Assembly (NCBI GenBank): GCA_910586395.1
Contig: CAJUFX010000004.1
Span: forward strand, 61,898 to 125,897
Length of the DNA: 64,000 nt
Reading direction: 5' to 3'
Source: an uncultured Bacteroidales bacterium
GTDB lineage: Bacteria; Bacteroidota; Bacteroidia; Bacteroidales; P3
Under the pieces are notes generated by a model. That model was not told the origin of the DNA. It worked only from the letters and a program-made list of their open reading frames with translations, and ran no database searches. The position numbers and the translations under genes are program-made. Positions 34,169 through 41,645 of the stretch are shown here, piece after piece (position 1 is the stretch's first letter; each line of letters begins with the position of its first letter).

Positions 34169-35037
34169 TGATGGATCAGTTTAAGAAGTTGGGGGATGTG
34201 TCCTGGGAAGATGCGGATATAAACCGCTTTTCCCGGTTGGATCGGTATTGGACGAACAAAAGCAGTGTGCTGCGTGGCAAGATCCACGAACGTAGCACCA
34301 AAGTTTATGTACAGAAAGCCGTCGAGCAAATCGGACTGACGCCTGCCGACATGATGAAGGAATATCGGCTGAAAGGCGTGGAGTTCGGCCGATGGCTGAA
34401 CACGCCGGAACGTTACGACCATTTTTGTAGCGGGATGCTGGCCCTGGAAGACTTGGCCAATGTGATGGGGACGCATAATTTGGGGATGGATCACCATATA
34501 GGATTGGCGTTCGGCGCACGTGGTAACGGCGGGCGTCGTCCGGCGGCCGCCCATTTCGAACCGCTTACATTCATGATCAATCTGACCAAAGAAAACGGCG
34601 CGTCCTGTTTTGCGCACGAATATGGCCACGCCCTGGACTATTTCTTTGGGATGTACGTCGATTTGAATACGTTGTCTCCGTCCTTGAGCGGTGGCCGCGA
34701 AGTCGGATCTTCGCATTATTGGGGCAAGAGGGGAAAATACCGCCGCATGATGTTGGAGATTTTGACCCATATCATGAAGACGGAATCCTATAAGCGGTGG
34801 CATAAGTCAAAAAGCCGCAACTACTACTGCAACCATACGGAAATGTTTGCCCGTTGTTTTGAACAATGGGTTGCCGATGAGTTGCACAAGAAAGGCGTCG
34901 TCAATAGGTATTTGACTGTGCAAGCGGAGCTATACGCCAAGGGTTCCGCCTACCTGTCCGAAGATGAAAAGAAAACCGTTTGGCCGGAAATGAAGCGATT
35001 GGTAAAGGAAATGGCTAAGGCGGCCAATGAAAAATAG
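34168..35037 (+). CDS. LPD1-like putative metallopeptidase-fold protein
   Basis: A 289-residue protein. The region GLAFGARGNGG followed by AAAHFEPLTFMINLTKENG and AHEYGHALDYFF (HEYGH at 150-154) closely resembles the LPD1 domain of large polyvalent proteins from phages and integrative elements. A further conserved stretch EMFARCFEQWVADEL lies near 230. The HExxH is compatible with a zinc site. Such domains normally sit in giant multi-domain proteins delivered with the DNA; here it is a free-standing protein coupled to the basic 54-residue protein. The role is unknown. Confidence 0.7.
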   Translation: MMDQFKKLGDVSWEDADINRFSRLDRYWTNKSSVLRGKIHERSTKVYVQKAVEQIGLTPADMMKEYRLKGVEFGRWLNTPERYDHFCSGMLALEDLANVMGTHNLGMDHHIGLAFGARGNGGRRPAAAHFEPLTFMINLTKENGASCFAHEYGHALDYFFGMYVDLNTLSPSLSGGREVGSSHYWGKRGKYRRMMLEILTHIMKTESYKRWHKSKSRNYYCNHTEMFARCFEQWVADELHKKGVVNRYLTVQAELYAKGSAYLSEDEKKTVWPEMKRLVKEMAKAANEK

Positions 35038-35041
35038 CATT

Positions 35042-35755
35042 ATGGAAACAACGACGAAAAAAGCGCCGGCAAAACCGGCGGCCAAGCCGAAGTGCAAGCA
35101 CCTGGTGCTGGATACGGAGGCCCAAGAATTGTTTAACAAGGCGTTTAACTTGACGGGCGAGCCCACCGAAAAACAGGCGGTGACGTCTATCCTATCCCGT
35201 TTTTGCGAGTTAAACGATTTAACAGACGTGCATAATCCCACGGATGTAGCGGAAATTGAGCGACTTAAAAAGTTAACTTGCGATAAAGTTAACTGCGAGT
35301 TAAACGCCGAATTAACTCAAGTTAACAGCGATTTAACCCGAGTTAACGACGAGTTAAAAGCCGAGTTAACTCAAGTTAAAGACAAGTTAAACAGCCTGCA
35401 AATGGAGTTGAACGAAGCCGGGCGAAAACTGACGGAAGCCGATTTGAGCGGCGAAAAACAGGCGGCGGCCCTGGCGGCGTCAAGGGCGGAAACGGCGGCG
35501 GCACGTGGCGGACTTGAACGGACATTCGGCCGGCTGAACTGGCTGCTGCTGAAATGGTGCGCAGCACGTCAGGCTAAGGAGACCGGCAAAGCGTGTACGC
35601 CTGAACAAGCCTTGCGGCTGTTGTTCGAGGGGTATATCGCCGGCCGGTTCCACGTATTCACAAAGCCGAACGGCCGCACGATCGAGGTATTTAAGGAACG
35701 GATAAAATCTGAACAAAATGGGGCTGTTGGAAAAGGTGAGGAACAAGCGGAATGA
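35042..35755 (+). CDS. Coiled-coil protein with lysine-rich N-terminus
   Basis: A 237-residue protein. It begins with a Lys/Ala/Pro-rich tail (METTTKKAPAKPAAKPKCK), then a helical region, then a long coiled coil (about 75-130) built from regular heptads (ELTQVNSDLTRVNDELKAEL). It ends with a helical domain (FGRLNWLLLKWCAARQAKE) and a basic tail. The heptads are coded with TTA leucines and GTT-AAC/AAA pairs, unlike the CTG/TTG use around them. No family is recognised. It overlaps the next gene by 38 nt in another frame. Confidence 0.65.
   Translation: METTTKKAPAKPAAKPKCKHLVLDTEAQELFNKAFNLTGEPTEKQAVTSILSRFCELNDLTDVHNPTDVAEIERLKKLTCDKVNCELNAELTQVNSDLTRVNDELKAELTQVKDKLNSLQMELNEAGRKLTEADLSGEKQAAALAASRAETAAARGGLERTFGRLNWLLLKWCAARQAKETGKACTPEQALRLLFEGYIAGRFHVFTKPNGRTIEVFKERIKSEQNGAVGKGEEQAE
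35272..35390. repeat. Phased TTAA / GTTAAC cluster inside a coding region
   Basis: TTAA occurs at 35273, 35289, 35300, 35312, 35322, 35333, 35343, 35354, 35366, 35376 and 35387; after the first, the spacing is 10-12 bp each time. Five of these are the palindrome GTTAAC. The spacing follows the coiled-coil heptad of the encoded protein, but the codon choice is unusual. Confidence 0.75.
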
Positions 35756-36068
35756 GATGGTGTTTGAGGCACTTGCCAAAAAGATATCCAGCAGCTTGGC
35801 CGCCTTCTGCGAAGGTATTCCGCTGGCCGACGGCGAAAAGGAAATGGCGGTGATGCTGTCGCCGCGCAAGGACGATACGACGGTGTATCTGGTGGCGTTG
35901 AACGAACACGGTCAGATCGTGCGTGTGGCGACCCGGTATAGCGGTGTGGAGTTGGCTGCATTGGTAGGCGGTAAGTTGAAAGCGGCGGGCGTGGATCTGA
36001 ACGGTATCGGCACTGCATCCGCAATGGTGGAACCTTTAAACGAAACGGACGATGAGCGTATTGGATAA
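35718..36068 (+). CDS. Hypothetical provirus protein
   Basis: A 116-residue protein of unknown family. Helical N-terminus (LLEKVRNKRNEMVFEALAKK), then a small alpha/beta region (EKEMAVMLSPRKDDTTVYLVAL followed by GQIVRVATRYSG). It overlaps the genes on both sides (38 nt before, 17 nt after), which supports it as a real gene in a compact operon ahead of the ATPase. Confidence 0.6.
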   Translation: MGLLEKVRNKRNEMVFEALAKKISSSLAAFCEGIPLADGEKEMAVMLSPRKDDTTVYLVALNEHGQIVRVATRYSGVELAALVGGKLKAAGVDLNGIGTASAMVEPLNETDDERIG

Positions 36069-36750
36069 TGTGGGCGGCGCGGCCGCCGGATCCGTCAAGC
36101 AGCCGGGCGGCAAGTTGCCGGCGTCGGATGACGCCTTGATTGCAATGTTTTTGGATGAGACGGAACCCAAGGAGAAAGGCAGCGATATCATCGATACGGG
36201 GGTCTATCCGGATTTTGAGGCCCCGGCGCCGCCGGAATATGAACCGGAACCGTGGCCGTCGGATGGCGGCCTGACGGACGACACCATGTCGGGCGCGGAT
36301 GACCTGGGCACGGACGGCGAAAAGGTGCTGCTGTCGTTGGCCACGCTGCCGGTGGAAACGATTGTGGACACGGTCGATATTACGCTGACCGAATTGATTG
36401 TGCGCGGTTGCAAATTGGAAGACTACGAGGGCAAGGACGACGACAAACTGATGACGACCGAGGCCGACAAGGCGGCCCTGGTCAAGGCTACGGAACGTTA
36501 CCTGGAAAGCCAGTCAATCCGGGTCACGCCTTTGACCGGCCTGTTGGTGACGGTCGCCCTGGTCTATGGCAAAAAGATGATGTACGGCATGAAGTTGAAA
36601 AAACTGGTGGCCAAGGCGGACGCCATGGCGCGCGAACTGGACGCCTTGCGTGAGGCCAACGCCCGCATGGCGGTTGAACTACGGGCCCGCGAAGCCCAGG
36701 CGGTGGACGACGATGAAATAACGGATGCGGTTTGGCATGAGGTTAAATAA
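36052..36750 (+). CDS. Acidic protein with membrane segment and coiled coil
   Basis: A 232-residue protein. Residues 20-85 are acidic and proline-rich (DFEAPAPPEYEPEPWPSDGG), probably disordered. A hydrophobic stretch near 162-177 (PLTGLLVTVALVYGKK) may enter the membrane. The C-terminus is a coiled coil (AKADAMARELDALREANARM). Unknown family. Its end overlaps the ATPase start, so the two are translationally coupled and may act together, for example as a portal-side or vertex partner (inference). Confidence 0.6.
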   Translation: MSVLDNVGGAAAGSVKQPGGKLPASDDALIAMFLDETEPKEKGSDIIDTGVYPDFEAPAPPEYEPEPWPSDGGLTDDTMSGADDLGTDGEKVLLSLATLPVETIVDTVDITLTELIVRGCKLEDYEGKDDDKLMTTEADKAALVKATERYLESQSIRVTPLTGLLVTVALVYGKKMMYGMKLKKLVAKADAMARELDALREANARMAVELRAREAQAVDDDEITDAVWHEVK

Positions 36751-37300
36751 GTTGTTTTTGATATTGGGCAAGAAAGGGTCGGGAAAAACCTACTACACCA
36801 TTCACACCCTTATCGAGCAATACCGGGCGGCGCATCCGAAAAAGAAGATATTGGTTTACAATACGGATGACCATGAGGCCTACCGGTATATTCCGCGTAT
36901 TGACAAAGGCGACCTGTCTCGCTGGACGGGAGCCGGGTTATACCGCATCTGCGACGCGGCCACGACGGATGTATTGGCCGGCATCAACGAGCATGTATAT
37001 AACGGGCTGGTAATCTTCGAGGACGCCTCCAAGTATATCAGCAAGCGGCTTCAGAAATCGGCTTGGGATTCTATCCTGAATAGCAAACAACACAACCTGG
37101 ATATGGTGTTTCAGTTTCACGGCTTCGCCGCCTGTCCGCCGGAAATATTGCGGCAATGCGACGTGATCACGATGTTCCGTTGCGATAGCCCGGCTTATCG
37201 GCGCGGCGACCTGGTGGAATACGAGGCGGTAATGGCCGGCTGGAAAAAGGTCATGGCCAGTAAGGCGGATTATCCGCATCAAACGGTAGTAGTGGCGTAG
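36737..37300 (+). CDS. Compact packaging-type ATPase (HerA/FtsK/Zot-like P-loop)
   Basis: A 187-residue P-loop ATPase. Walker A is GKKGSGKT (11-18), Walker B is LVIFED (91-96), and a third conserved spot is VFQFHG with glutamine 126 in the position of the sensor glutamine of the FtsK/HerA clade. There is no transmembrane segment. The size and layout match the genome-packaging ATPases of tailless viruses (PRD1 P9, PM2 P9 type). Zot/pI proteins of filamentous phages share the P-loop but are longer and membrane-spanning. It lies directly before the virion-type genes. Confidence 0.7.
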   Translation: MRLNKLFLILGKKGSGKTYYTIHTLIEQYRAAHPKKKILVYNTDDHEAYRYIPRIDKGDLSRWTGAGLYRICDAATTDVLAGINEHVYNGLVIFEDASKYISKRLQKSAWDSILNSKQHNLDMVFQFHGFAACPPEILRQCDVITMFRCDSPAYRRGDLVEYEAVMAGWKKVMASKADYPHQTVVVA

Positions 37301-37302
37301 GT

Positions 37303-37500
37303 ATGGTTATACGGGCGATGACATTGAAGGAGTTGGCGGTGGCCTACCGGGTCAGTCGATCGACGATGAGGCGGTGGCTGACGCTCCATACCGACGAAAT
37401 CGGCCGGCGTCCGGACGGCCGTCAGGCTTATACCGCCCGGCAGGTGGAAATCATCTATCAGGTTTTGGATCTTCCTGAATTGGAAACGCTGGCAAAATAA
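37303..37500 (+). CDS. Small HTH DNA-binding protein
   Basis: A 65-residue protein with a helix-turn-helix (LKELAVAYRVSRSTMRRWL, about 7-25) and a wing-like RPDGRQAYTARQVEIIYQVL, like MerR/excisionase-type heads. It starts 2 bp after the ATPase stop. It is followed at once by five 10-bp iterated sites (37507-37551), which may be its target; it might switch on the virion operon. This is inference from place. Confidence 0.7.
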   Translation: MVIRAMTLKELAVAYRVSRSTMRRWLTLHTDEIGRRPDGRQAYTARQVEIIYQVLDLPELETLAK

Positions 37501-37506
37501 TCGTTT

Positions 37507-37551
37507 CAAAGTGCTCCAAAGTGGCTCAAAGTGTTCCAAAGTGTTTCAGTG
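37507..37551. repeat. Iterated CAAAGTG sites, 10-bp period
   Basis: CAAAGTG at 37507, 37517, 37527 and 37537, each exactly 10 bp apart, plus a degenerate fifth (CAGTG) at 37547. They lie between the HTH gene and the first virion-type gene. The rest of the gap to 37621 has no gene and no clear promoter. Confidence 0.85.
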
Positions 37552-37621
37552 CTCTTTCCGCGCGTCAGACTTTTGTGTCCGAAAGTGAAGTGAACGGAAG
37601 TCTAACCAAAAACATTGAGAG

Positions 37622-37762
37622 ATGGGCAAACTGAACAATTACGCGGGCATTATCGCGTTGGCGACGTTGGCAATCGTGGCTTATCAGGTCTTTTTCGCGA
37701 AAGACAAGAACGGCGAAAGCAAAACGAGCGCGTTTATCGGCCGCATGGGGCTGCTTAAGTAG
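37622..37762 (+). CDS. 46-residue single-span membrane protein
   Basis: MGKLNNYAGIIALATLAIVA begins a short protein with one transmembrane helix (about 7-28) followed by a charged cytoplasmic or lumenal tail (AKDKNGESKTS). It is the first gene after the iterated sites and ends 5 bp before the capsid candidate. Size and layout fit small membrane proteins of internal-membrane phages, or coat subunits of filamentous phages. Confidence 0.6.
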   Translation: MGKLNNYAGIIALATLAIVAYQVFFAKDKNGESKTSAFIGRMGLLK

Positions 37763-37767
37763 AGGCC

Positions 37768-38379
37768 ATGGAGTATAAAGAGTTGTTGAACCGCGCGATG
37801 GGCCCGGACGGCCTGTCCGCAAATTTTTTAGGAAAAAAAGAAACGATTATGAGTAGTGTGGTTTTTCAAAAAAAGACCTTCAGAATGACGGTCAAAAATG
37901 ATACGGCGGAAGACCTGACATTTGCATTGGTCAAGGGCACTTTCCCGGATCTGGGCGAAATCAAGAAAAAATATGCCGACGTGAAAGCCATTTTGGCCGA
38001 CGGCGATTTTTTCACGGTTGGCGAGGGCGACGCGGCCAAAAAGGCAAGTTGCAAGGTAAGCGGCAAGACGTCGGTCAAGCATCTTCAGGAGTTCTTTGCC
38101 CACGGTTTCGAGGGCGAGATTACAAACCTGGAAATGATTTCCAATGAGAAAGGCAACTTTCAAGAGGAAATCCAGGCCGTTATTCCGTCGCCTTTCGAGG
38201 CAATGCCGGCGGATTCCGTACCGTTGAGTCAGTATCTGGAACCGAGTCAGTACGACCAGAACCGCGTTATCGCGGAGAATATCCGCGTGCCGCTGTCGCC
38301 GCTGGCATTGGTAACGTTTACCGTACTGGCCAACAGTTACGTCACGTATGTATTGACGATCAATTCGTGGTCGCGCTAA
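37768..38379 (+). CDS. Capsid-protein candidate
   Basis: A 203-residue protein; an internal ATG at 37849 (MSSVVFQKKTFRMTV, 176 residues) has an equally good context. The sequence is rich in short beta-strand patterns (FRMTVKNDTAEDLTFALVKG; LALVTFTVLANSYVTYVLTI), has no signal peptide or transmembrane helix, and ends in a hydrophobic strand. Place (right after the packaging ATPase and before the membrane proteins), size and beta content fit a jelly-roll capsid protein. It is shorter than known double-jelly-roll proteins and closer to single-jelly-roll size. No family motif is recognised. Confidence 0.45.
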   Translation: MEYKELLNRAMGPDGLSANFLGKKETIMSSVVFQKKTFRMTVKNDTAEDLTFALVKGTFPDLGEIKKKYADVKAILADGDFFTVGEGDAAKKASCKVSGKTSVKHLQEFFAHGFEGEITNLEMISNEKGNFQEEIQAVIPSPFEAMPADSVPLSQYLEPSQYDQNRVIAENIRVPLSPLALVTFTVLANSYVTYVLTINSWSR

Positions 38380-38397
38380 CCGGCAAAGGAGGTGGAT

Positions 38398-38742
38398 ATG
38401 TTGAAACCGAATGGATTTGCCGATTTCTACAGCCGTAGCGCCCGTACCGATGGCGGCGCGGACGTTGCGGCCACGACCACCACGGGGGCGGACGGCAAAA
38501 CGAAGTGGTCGCCTGAAGCCTGGTCGGCCTTTATCGCGTCGCTTGGTTCGCTGTTTGGCAGCACGCTGAGCGGTGCGGCCAATGTCATCGACAGCACCAA
38601 CAACAGCAACAATGCGGCCTTGCAGACGGCCGGCGCGCAAAATGTGGTGCTGCCGGGAGCCAGCAACAATAACGCTTTGCTGTGGGTGTTGGGTGGCGGC
38701 GTTTTGTTGCTTATCCTGTTGGTGTTGGTCTTGCGTAAGTAG
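38398..38742 (+). CDS. C-terminally membrane-anchored protein
   Basis: A 114-residue protein. I start at the ATG at 38398 rather than the GTG 6 nt before it; AAAGGAGGTG immediately upstream is an unusually good ribosome binding site for this phylum. The body is Thr/Ser/Asn-rich, with an Asn stretch (IDSTNNSNNAALQ), and the protein ends in a single hydrophobic helix followed by RK (LLLILLVLVLRK). Unknown family; one of a run of proteins with C-terminal anchors. Confidence 0.65.
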   Translation: MLKPNGFADFYSRSARTDGGADVAATTTTGADGKTKWSPEAWSAFIASLGSLFGSTLSGAANVIDSTNNSNNAALQTAGAQNVVLPGASNNNALLWVLGGGVLLLILLVLVLRK

Positions 38743-38788
38743 TGTTCGAATGTAGTATTTGTGATTGATTGTAGATTCAAGCCTGGTT

Positions 38789-39685
38789 ATGGAGGTTATA
38801 GTTGGTAATGATATGGGCGTGAATCCGGCGAGCGTTAATCTGGACACGAATGTGGCCCGGGTTAACGCTTCGTTGTTTAAGGATTTGTCGGCAGCCGAGC
38901 GACGGTTGGTGCTGTTGCATGAAGCCGGACACGTCTTTTTCGATTCGGTGGACGATGAGGCGTTGGCTGACCGGTTCGCCATTGAAGTGCTGGCCGGTAG
39001 CGAGCCGGAGAGTTTGCGGAAAAGTGTTGCCGGGTTGGTATCGATATTGTCGGCTTGCGGTGTGCCTGATGAACGGCTGAAAGGCATTGTCCAGACGGCC
39101 TTGGAAATCGACTATGAGCGTTTTGGCAACGAACATGCCGGCATGTTGCTGGCCGAGTTGGACGGCCGGGTGGCGTCGATGGATCCGATGGTGGCCGGTG
39201 CGTTGGTCAACACCGCCTCACAGGTCATGTCGGTCGCTGTATCGGAACTGATGGGGCCGCGCGCCGACTGGTTCAAGGGGGATGCCGGCGGTACCAGGCA
39301 GAACGAATACAAGAATGAGTGCATCCGGCTCTGCACGCGCTATTATTGCGCGTCGCTACTCAAGAATTACTATGTACAGGGCGAGGATTACATATACAAC
39401 CGGCTGCTGAACAAGAGCCGCACGTATAGCGCGGTGCACGGTTATCTGCGTGACTATCTGAAAGACAAAAGCATGTTTTCGCGCTCTTTCGCCAATGAAG
39501 TCAATTTTTACAAGGAAAAGAATTGCGCTTGGGCGAAAAAGGTCATAGACCAGGAGGTGGAAGTACAGAGAACGTGGATTCATAAGGCTTTTGTGGATGC
39601 CGGCTTGGTGCCGGATGAGAATGCCGGCAATAATCGTATATGGATATTATTGATAGGAATATTGGCGATAATTTATTTGTTATGA
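38789..39685 (+). CDS. HExxH metallopeptidase-like protein with C-terminal membrane anchor
   Basis: A 298-residue protein starting MEVIVGNDMGVNP; an upstream TTG is possible but less likely. LLHEAGHVFF (HEAGH at 44-48), followed 12 residues later by EALADRFAIEVL, follows the ImmA/IrrE-type zinc peptidase pattern (HExxH plus a downstream acidic helix). The middle is helical with cysteines (CIRLCTRYYC). The last 18 residues (WILLIGILAIIYLL) form a membrane anchor. It might process virion proteins or cut host envelope proteins (inference). It overlaps the next gene by 4 nt. Confidence 0.6.
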   Translation: MEVIVGNDMGVNPASVNLDTNVARVNASLFKDLSAAERRLVLLHEAGHVFFDSVDDEALADRFAIEVLAGSEPESLRKSVAGLVSILSACGVPDERLKGIVQTALEIDYERFGNEHAGMLLAELDGRVASMDPMVAGALVNTASQVMSVAVSELMGPRADWFKGDAGGTRQNEYKNECIRLCTRYYCASLLKNYYVQGEDYIYNRLLNKSRTYSAVHGYLRDYLKDKSMFSRSFANEVNFYKEKNCAWAKKVIDQEVEVQRTWIHKAFVDAGLVPDENAGNNRIWILLIGILAIIYLL

Positions 39686-40809
39686 AACAGAAAAGAACGG
39701 GGCGGCGTACAGGTGGCCGCCAAGCGAATATAGTAGGGACTGCCAGCAGCGCGTCCGGTTTTGGCGGATTGAGCGGTGTGGCTGGCAATACCGGGGTTAC
39801 GCTGACCAAAACAACCAGTCCGGTTTCCCCGGCTGGTCTGAGCACGGTGGGCGGTGGTTTACAGGTAAGCGGTTCTACCAGGGTGACGACGCCTGTTGTG
39901 ATAGGCGGCGGGTCGTCCGGTTCCGGCGGTTCATCGGGCGGCAGTACCGGCGGCAGCGTGGTTACCAAGCCTGCTGTGACACAGCCGACGACACCTACGG
40001 TAACGCCGAAACCTGTTGTGACACAGCCGACGACCCCTATGGTAACGCCGAAACCTGTTGTGACGCAGCCGACGACCCCTACGGTAACGCCGAAACCTGT
40101 TGTAACGCAACCGACGACCCCTACGGTAACGCCGAAACCTGTTGTGACGCAACCGACGACACCTGCGGTAACGCCGACGCCTGTTGTGACGCAACCGACG
40201 ACACCTACGGCAACGCCGACAATACCGGTCGTCGTCATCGAAAAACCGGTGTCAGGCAGTGGCAATAGTGACTTGCCCGTGGAGACGTTGCCGGTCGTCG
40301 TCATAGAGAAACCTATAACGGGTGGTGTCGATACGACGCCGGTTGTAACTCCGTCGCCGACAACACCGGATGTCCATGACGACAAGGAAGCGGATAATGG
40401 CGGTAGCGCAGGTTCCGGCTTCGGTGACCGGTTTGTGGTCAATCCGTCGGTAAAGGACAAGTTGGAGTTTAACGAAGAAATGAAAACAGAGGATGTGGTT
40501 ATGGAAGAAAAGAGTACAACGCCAGGATTCGGCGGTATGGATGGATTGGCGGAAACGGTAGGCGGCAAAATTGAAGATGTGCTTACCGGAGAAACTGAAG
40601 AAGCCCCGTATGTTACACCTGGATTTGGCGACGGGTTCTATACCCGTATTCCCGAGGACGGCATGGAAATGCCGGAACCGGAAAAAGTGACGAACGAAAA
40701 TCCGAAAGTCCCGACCGCCAATACACCGGCCAAATCGGGAAGCGGCAAAAAGTGGGTGTGGCTCATTGTCGCTGTTGTTGCCGCATGGTTCATTTTCAAA
40801 AAGAAATAG
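39682..40809 (+). CDS. Pro/Thr-repeat stalk protein with C-terminal anchor (spike candidate)
   Basis: A 375-residue protein. After a basic start (MKQKRTGRRTGGRQA) and a Gly/Ser-rich stretch, six 14-residue repeats of KPVVTQPTTPTVTP (about 92-175) form a rigid, extended stalk. Two copies of PVVVIEKP follow, then an acidic region. The protein ends in a transmembrane helix with a lysine stop (IVAVVAAWFIFKKK). This looks like a membrane-anchored spike or fibre of the virion. DNA repeats of 42 bp match the protein repeats, so its length may vary between strains. Confidence 0.65.
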   Translation: MKQKRTGRRTGGRQANIVGTASSASGFGGLSGVAGNTGVTLTKTTSPVSPAGLSTVGGGLQVSGSTRVTTPVVIGGGSSGSGGSSGGSTGGSVVTKPAVTQPTTPTVTPKPVVTQPTTPMVTPKPVVTQPTTPTVTPKPVVTQPTTPTVTPKPVVTQPTTPAVTPTPVVTQPTTPTATPTIPVVVIEKPVSGSGNSDLPVETLPVVVIEKPITGGVDTTPVVTPSPTTPDVHDDKEADNGGSAGSGFGDRFVVNPSVKDKLEFNEEMKTEDVVMEEKSTTPGFGGMDGLAETVGGKIEDVLTGETEEAPYVTPGFGDGFYTRIPEDGMEMPEPEKVTNENPKVPTANTPAKSGSGKKWVWLIVAVVAAWFIFKKK

Positions 40810-40811
40810 CC

Positions 40812-41027
40812 ATGGCGACAGTGACAGGCAACGCACGTTTTGCGTTGAATCCGCGGTTTTCCGAGCCGTTGGAGGTTGTGACGGTCGAAGCTTGTGCGGA
40901 ACCGGATAAAATCAGTTCAAACGGCAAGACGGAAGCAAAAAACGACCAGCCCGTAGGGTGGAAGCCGTCTTATTGGCTGTATGCAGCCGTCGGAGTGATT
41001 GTTTTGTATTGGTTGTTAAAGAAGTAA
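40812..41027 (+). CDS. 71-residue C-terminally anchored protein
   Basis: A short soluble part (MATVTGNARFALNPRF, then a polar linker) followed by one helix and KK at the end (AVGVIVLYWLLKK). Third in the run of C-terminally anchored proteins, starting 2 bp after the spike gene. Unknown family. Confidence 0.6.
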   Translation: MATVTGNARFALNPRFSEPLEVVTVEACAEPDKISSNGKTEAKNDQPVGWKPSYWLYAAVGVIVLYWLLKK

Positions 41028-41031
41028 GGAT

Positions 41032-41466
41032 ATGGCTTTAAAAGATTGGGGGCCGCTGACGGCGGCCAAGAAACAGAGTGAGATAGCGGCGGCGTTTTCG
41101 GCGGTCAAAGACAACTGTACGCTTGATTCTATTGACCAGGTGAAACAAAAGGTTTTTGATTGGCTCAAACAGAAGTACAAACTGAACCAGGCCAAATTTT
41201 CGACTTGGCAACGTTTTTGGGGCCAGGCCAATTACGAGAAGCACGTGATTTATTTGCAAAGCCTGGTGGATGCAGAAATAGAAGCGCGGGCGGTTACCGT
41301 ATCTTCTACTGGCAGCAGTTCGAAATCCGGCAGCTCGAAGTCCGGTACCGGCAATGGCTATGGCGACGGTACCGACGTCGCCGCAGGCGGTATTCCGACC
41401 TGGTTGATTGTGGCCGTGGTCGGCGTGGTGGCGGTCTTGCTCATCAAGAAATTCCGAAAGAAATAA
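41032..41466 (+). CDS. C-terminally anchored helical protein
   Basis: A 144-residue protein. A helical, lysine-rich domain (about 1-80; DQVKQKVFDWLKQKYKLNQ) is joined through a Ser/Gly linker (SSTGSSSKSGSSKSG) to a C-terminal transmembrane helix with a strongly basic end (VVGVVAVLLIKKFRKK). It shares the anchor-plus-basic-end layout with the four genes before it. The ATG of the next gene overlaps its stop. Confidence 0.65.
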   Translation: MALKDWGPLTAAKKQSEIAAAFSAVKDNCTLDSIDQVKQKVFDWLKQKYKLNQAKFSTWQRFWGQANYEKHVIYLQSLVDAEIEARAVTVSSTGSSSKSGSSKSGTGNGYGDGTDVAAGGIPTWLIVAVVGVVAVLLIKKFRKK

Positions 41467-41645
41467 TGAGTACGCGTGTATTGGTGCCGGTTTTGGCGGG
41501 CGTCGCGGGGTATGCGGCGGGCTTGATGTCCGGACGAAAGGACCAGTCAGGCAACGCCGTGCTGTATTGGCTGCTGATTGCCGCCCTGGTGCTTGGCTTG
41601 CTTGCCGGCGGTGTATTGCTGTATAAAAGGGCTACAAATGGATAA
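41466..41645 (+). CDS. 59-residue two-span membrane protein
   Basis: MSTRVLVPVLAGVAGYAAGL forms the first helix, a polar turn (SGRKDQSGN) follows, and a second helix (LLIAALVLGLLAGGVLLY) ends in KRATNG. Coupled to the gene before (one-base overlap) and overlapping the next by 8 nt. A holin is one possible role given its size and topology; a structural membrane protein is another. Confidence 0.6.
   Translation: MSTRVLVPVLAGVAGYAAGLMSGRKDQSGNAVLYWLLIAALVLGLLAGGVLLYKRATNG

Noticed and set aside
34168..35037. LPD1-like protein as an active zinc protease
   Set aside because: HEYGH is present, but the domain family is not known to be proteolytic and a third ligand is not obvious, so only the domain similarity is claimed.
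37507..37551. Possible CRISPR or microsatellite
   Set aside because: Units are 10 bp with conserved core and variable joints, better explained as protein-binding iterons.
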